6,768 nt of DNA from a bacterium (Candidatus Gribaldobacteria) CG_4_10_14_0_8_um_filter_33_9. Its GTDB lineage: Bacteria > Patescibacteriota > Minisyncoccia > Minisyncoccales > CG1-02-41-26. The notes beneath the pieces were generated by a model. That model searched no databases and was not told the origin of the DNA. It worked only from the letters and a program-made list of their open reading frames with translations. Location of the stretch: NCBI GenBank assembly GCA_002785165.1, contig PFMI01000050.1:1-6768 (forward strand), read 5' to 3'. Below, one piece after another: positions 5,287 to 6,768 of the stretch (positions are counted from its first letter, which is position 1; each line of letters begins with the position of its first letter). A program made the position numbers and the translations under genes.

Positions 5287-5633
5287 AAAAAATAATTGGT
5301 TGGGTTTTTTTATTTGTTGGCGTTTTAATAATAATTGGAGGAGCTTGGGAATCCTATCAAATTTTTAGCGCTAAAAAATCAGCGCCAGATGTTTTTAAAT
5401 TTCAAGAAAAAATAACCTCTCCAATTTTAAATAGCGCTAAGGGCTTAGCCAAAAACCCAGAGGAAAAAATAACACAAGAAATAAAAGAGACTATTCAGGG
5501 GCAATTAGAAAAAATGCTTCCTTCTGATTTTATAATAAAACTTCTTAATTTAATCAGTTGGTCAATTTTTGTAACTTTTTTGATTTTTGCCGGCGGGAAA
5601 TTGTCTGAAATAGGGATTAAATTATTAAAATAA
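5283..5633 (+). CDS. Small two-segment membrane protein, unknown function
   Basis: This is a 116-residue protein that I do not recognise. Residues 3-21 form a strongly hydrophobic segment (IIGWVFLFVGVLIIIGGAW) after two lysines. A polar, mostly helical stretch of about 65 residues (22-85) follows, and residues 86-104 form a second membrane segment before a short basic end (KLLK). With Lys2/Lys3 and the basic C-terminus inside, the middle region would lie outside the membrane. ATG 5283 overlaps the nuclease TGA as ATGA, a layout that usually couples translation, and it beats the upstream TTG at 5238 because it places the hydrophobic segment at the N-terminus. Coupling suggests work with the nuclease, but that is inference. 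Confidence 0.8.
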   Translation: MKKIIGWVFLFVGVLIIIGGAWESYQIFSAKKSAPDVFKFQEKITSPILNSAKGLAKNPEEKITQEIKETIQGQLEKMLPSDFIIKLLNLISWSIFVTFLIFAGGKLSEIGIKLLK

Positions 5634-5651
5634 GGCGACAGAGCAAAACCT

Positions 5652-6044
5652 ATGAATATTTGTTTTGAGAAAAATATATTTTTAAAATGGCTGGTCTGGC
5701 ATTTTTTGGAAGTTCCGAGACAGATATTAATCAATCTAAAAAATTTTTTGCGATTTAATATCAATTATTTTTCTATTCCTTTGCTTTTACAAACTTTTTT
5801 CAGCCATTGGAGAAGATACAGGGAATCGTACGGCAGGGGATTTGACCCAAAACATTACGCGCAAGTTTTTGTTGGCAATATGATCTCCAGAATTTTGGGA
5901 GCCATTATCAGGACAGCCACTATTTTTATAGGTTTTTTTTTTGAAATTATTATTTTTTTTGTTGGTATTTTGTTTTTTATCATTTGGTTGATTTTGCCTT
6001 TAATTTTATTGGCTGGAATTTATTTTGGTTTTAAATTTTTATAA
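5652..6044 (+). CDS. Small membrane protein with a WRRYRESYGRGFD segment, unknown function
   Basis: This 130-residue protein has no function I can assign. Residues 8-50 are aromatic-rich and moderately hydrophobic (LKWLVWHFLEVP, then NYFSIPLLLQTFF) and may lie along or enter the membrane. A polar basic segment follows (53-68, containing WRRYR and YGRGFD), the part most likely to be functional. Residues 81-128 are one long hydrophobic run (ILGAIIRTATIFIGFFF, then FFVGILFFIIWLILPLILLAGIY), long enough for two membrane passes. There is no signal peptide cleavage site. It starts 18 bases after the previous stop and ends 14 bases before ndk, so cotranscription is likely. No Shine-Dalgarno sequence is visible. 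Confidence 0.8.
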   Translation: MNICFEKNIFLKWLVWHFLEVPRQILINLKNFLRFNINYFSIPLLLQTFFSHWRRYRESYGRGFDPKHYAQVFVGNMISRILGAIIRTATIFIGFFFEIIIFFVGILFFIIWLILPLILLAGIYFGFKFL

Positions 6045-6045
6045 T
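6040..6045 (+). promoter_or_regulatory. Possible -10 box for ndk
   Basis: A perfect TATAAT (6040-6045) overlaps the stop of the preceding gene and ends 13 bases before the ndk ATG, which would give a leader of about seven bases. No convincing -35 box lies 16-18 bases upstream, so it may be chance in AT-rich DNA. ndk could equally be read from upstream. Confidence 0.3.
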
Positions 6046-6058
6046 CACTTAAATAATC

Positions 6059-6571
6059 ATGAAAAAAATTCAACAAACATTAGTAATAATTAAGCCCGAC
6101 GGATTAATAAAAAGTTTAACAGGAAATATCCTCACAGCTCTTTCAGAAACAAAATTAAAAATCGTAGGAGCGAAGATTCTAAAAGTTCCAAAAAAATTAG
6201 CCGAGCTTCACTATGGAGAATTAAAATATAAGAAACCAGAAGTTTTTCCGTCAGCTATTAAATACTTAATGGGAGGATTTCATACTAATAGGGTTTTAGC
6301 TTTGGTTTATCAGGGTTTAAATGCTGTTAATAGTATCAGAAAAATTTGCGGTCCAACTAATCCCGAAGAAGCCGATCCCACTACTATTCGCGGAAGATAT
6401 GGACGAATTAACAGTAAAACCGGAGTTTTTGAGAATGTCATTCACACCTCGGAATCAGTTGAAACAGCTGAAAATGAAATTAAACTTTGGTTTCTTCCAG
6501 AAGAATTATGCGAGAGGATATTTAAAACAAAAAAAATAATCAAAACCAGCGAAAAATTTATCTGGGTATAA
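6059..6571 (+). CDS. ndk: Nucleoside diphosphate kinase, variant with C-terminal extension
   Basis: Ndk moves the terminal phosphate from one NTP to another NDP through a phosphohistidine, balancing NTP and dNTP pools. The N-terminal strand and nucleotide site are typical: TLVIIKPDG (7-15), helix, LKIVGAKI (33-40) and LAELHYGE (48-54). The core GPTNPEEADPTTIRGRYG (98-115) is also typical. The active-site loop is NVIHTSES (126-133) with catalytic His129, where most bacterial Ndks have HGSDS, so Gly becomes Thr and Asp becomes Glu. VETAENEIKLWF (134-145) keeps the glutamate-bearing helix. Residues 116-125 (RINSKTGVFE) appear as a short insertion before the active site. About 20 residues extend past the usual end, making 170 instead of roughly 140-150. 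The ATG at 6059 gives the family N-terminus. Confidence 0.92.
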   Translation: MKKIQQTLVIIKPDGLIKSLTGNILTALSETKLKIVGAKILKVPKKLAELHYGELKYKKPEVFPSAIKYLMGGFHTNRVLALVYQGLNAVNSIRKICGPTNPEEADPTTIRGRYGRINSKTGVFENVIHTSESVETAENEIKLWFLPEELCERIFKTKKIIKTSEKFIWV

Positions 6572-6592
6572 ATAATATAAATAATATTAATC

Positions 6593-6632
6593 TGCGGAGG
6601 TCCGACCTCCGCAACTTTATCGGACCTCCGCA
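6593..6632 (+). terminator. Nested GC-rich inverted repeat, possible ndk terminator or RNA switch
   Basis: The 5' arm TGCGGAGGTCCGA (6593-6605) pairs perfectly over 13 bases with TCGGACCTCCGCA (6620-6632), leaving a 14-base loop. The same 5' arm can instead fold onto the nearer GACCTCCGCA (6604-6613) as a nine-pair stem with a three-base loop. Each 3' arm is followed by ACTTTAT, a weak U-rich tail. The position 21 bases after the ndk stop suits a terminator, but the poor U-run and the competing folds leave other roles open. Confidence 0.45.
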
Positions 6633-6639
6633 ACTTTAT
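6604..6639 (+). repeat. 17-base direct repeat GACCTCCGCAACTTTAT, two copies
   Basis: Identical 17-base copies lie at 6604-6620 and 6623-6639, separated by CG (19-base period). Each copy holds one 3' arm of the inverted repeat plus the ACTTTAT tail, which suggests that a hairpin arm was duplicated in place. Confidence 0.8.
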
Positions 6640-6648
6640 TTATAAATT

Positions 6649-6768
6649 ATGTTCAATTTTAATTTAAAAAAAACAGAAATTTATCAAGCGATAAAATGGG
6701 CAAGAATTCCTTTTTTTGGACGCGCCAAAGAATTAAAAGGTATATTTCTTTTTTTATCGTTTTTTTGT
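6649..6768 (+). CDS. N-terminal part of an unidentified protein (cut by window end)
   Basis: An ATG at 6649 opens a frame that runs without a stop to the window edge, giving 40 residues beginning MFNFNLKKTEIYQAIKW. The N-terminal 30 residues are basic and aromatic (KWARIPFFGRAKELK). From about residue 31 the sequence turns strongly hydrophobic (GIFLFLSFF), the likely start of a membrane segment after a positively charged cytoplasmic stretch. I do not recognise the family. It starts 77 bases after ndk, just past the nested inverted repeat, with no Shine-Dalgarno sequence. Confidence 0.6.
   Translation, partial: MFNFNLKKTEIYQAIKWARIPFFGRAKELKGIFLFLSFFC

Noticed and set aside
1592..5642. Shared octamer GCGACAGA at 1592-1599 and 5635-5642
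   Set aside because: The flanks do not match beyond eight or nine bases, so it is too short to claim a repeat family from this window alone.
1..6768. CRISPR array, insertion sequence or prophage
   Set aside because: No regularly spaced repeats of 20 bases or more, no transposase or integrase, and no terminal inverted repeats with target duplications were seen.
1..6768. TGA recoded as glycine (Gracilibacteria/Absconditabacteria code)
   Set aside because: TGA ends the nuclease at 5284-5286 in an ATGA overlap with a good downstream start, and none of the recognised proteins needs TGA read-through.

Overview
The window reads as a piece of a small, AT-rich bacterial genome, most likely from the Candidate Phyla Radiation (Patescibacteria, probably Parcubacteria). 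The reasons are the compact housekeeping genes with short gaps, small proteins (SecE of 61 residues), no recognisable Shine-Dalgarno sequence before any start, GC-rich palindromes and A/T heptamer repeats in the gaps, and an L11 gene that is not followed by L1. TGA serves as a stop (at 5284-5286), so the TGA-recoded Gracilibacteria/Absconditabacteria are unlikely. The lineage call is inference; no homology search was possible.

Layout. Positions 2-70 hold the tail of an unidentified gene. dnaJ (129-1214) follows behind its own promoter, then a small charged, helical protein (1293-1547). The gap 1548-1662 holds a GU-rich RNA hairpin, an A/T heptamer array and a perfect GC palindrome that ends two bases before tRNA-Lys(TTT) (1663-1736). 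A DEAD-box RNA helicase (1784-3049) lies on the minus strand and is clearly richer in GC than its neighbours. It diverges from secE-nusG-rplK-tRNA-Val(CAC) (3133-4391), and both promoters of this divergent pair sit so close to the start codons that the mRNAs should be almost leaderless. Next comes a plus-strand run: a nuclease with an ATP-cone and a PD-(D/E)xK domain (4435-5286), a two-segment membrane protein whose start overlaps the nuclease stop (5283-5633), a second small membrane protein (5652-6044) and a variant nucleoside diphosphate kinase (6059-6571). A nested GC-rich inverted repeat with two competing 3' arms (6593-6639) separates ndk from the start of a gene cut by the window edge (6649-6768).

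How the parts fit. Most of the content is housekeeping: protein folding (DnaJ), RNA remodelling (DEAD helicase), protein export (SecE), transcription elongation (NusG), ribosome (L11), tRNAs and NTP balance (Ndk). The least described part is the nuclease-membrane protein-membrane protein-ndk run. A nucleotide-sensing nuclease translationally coupled to a membrane protein could act in nucleic-acid uptake, turnover or defence, but the sequence alone does not prove this. The strongest non-coding signals are the switch-like inverted repeat after ndk, the GU-rich hairpin and palindrome before tRNA-Lys, and the leaderless divergent promoters.
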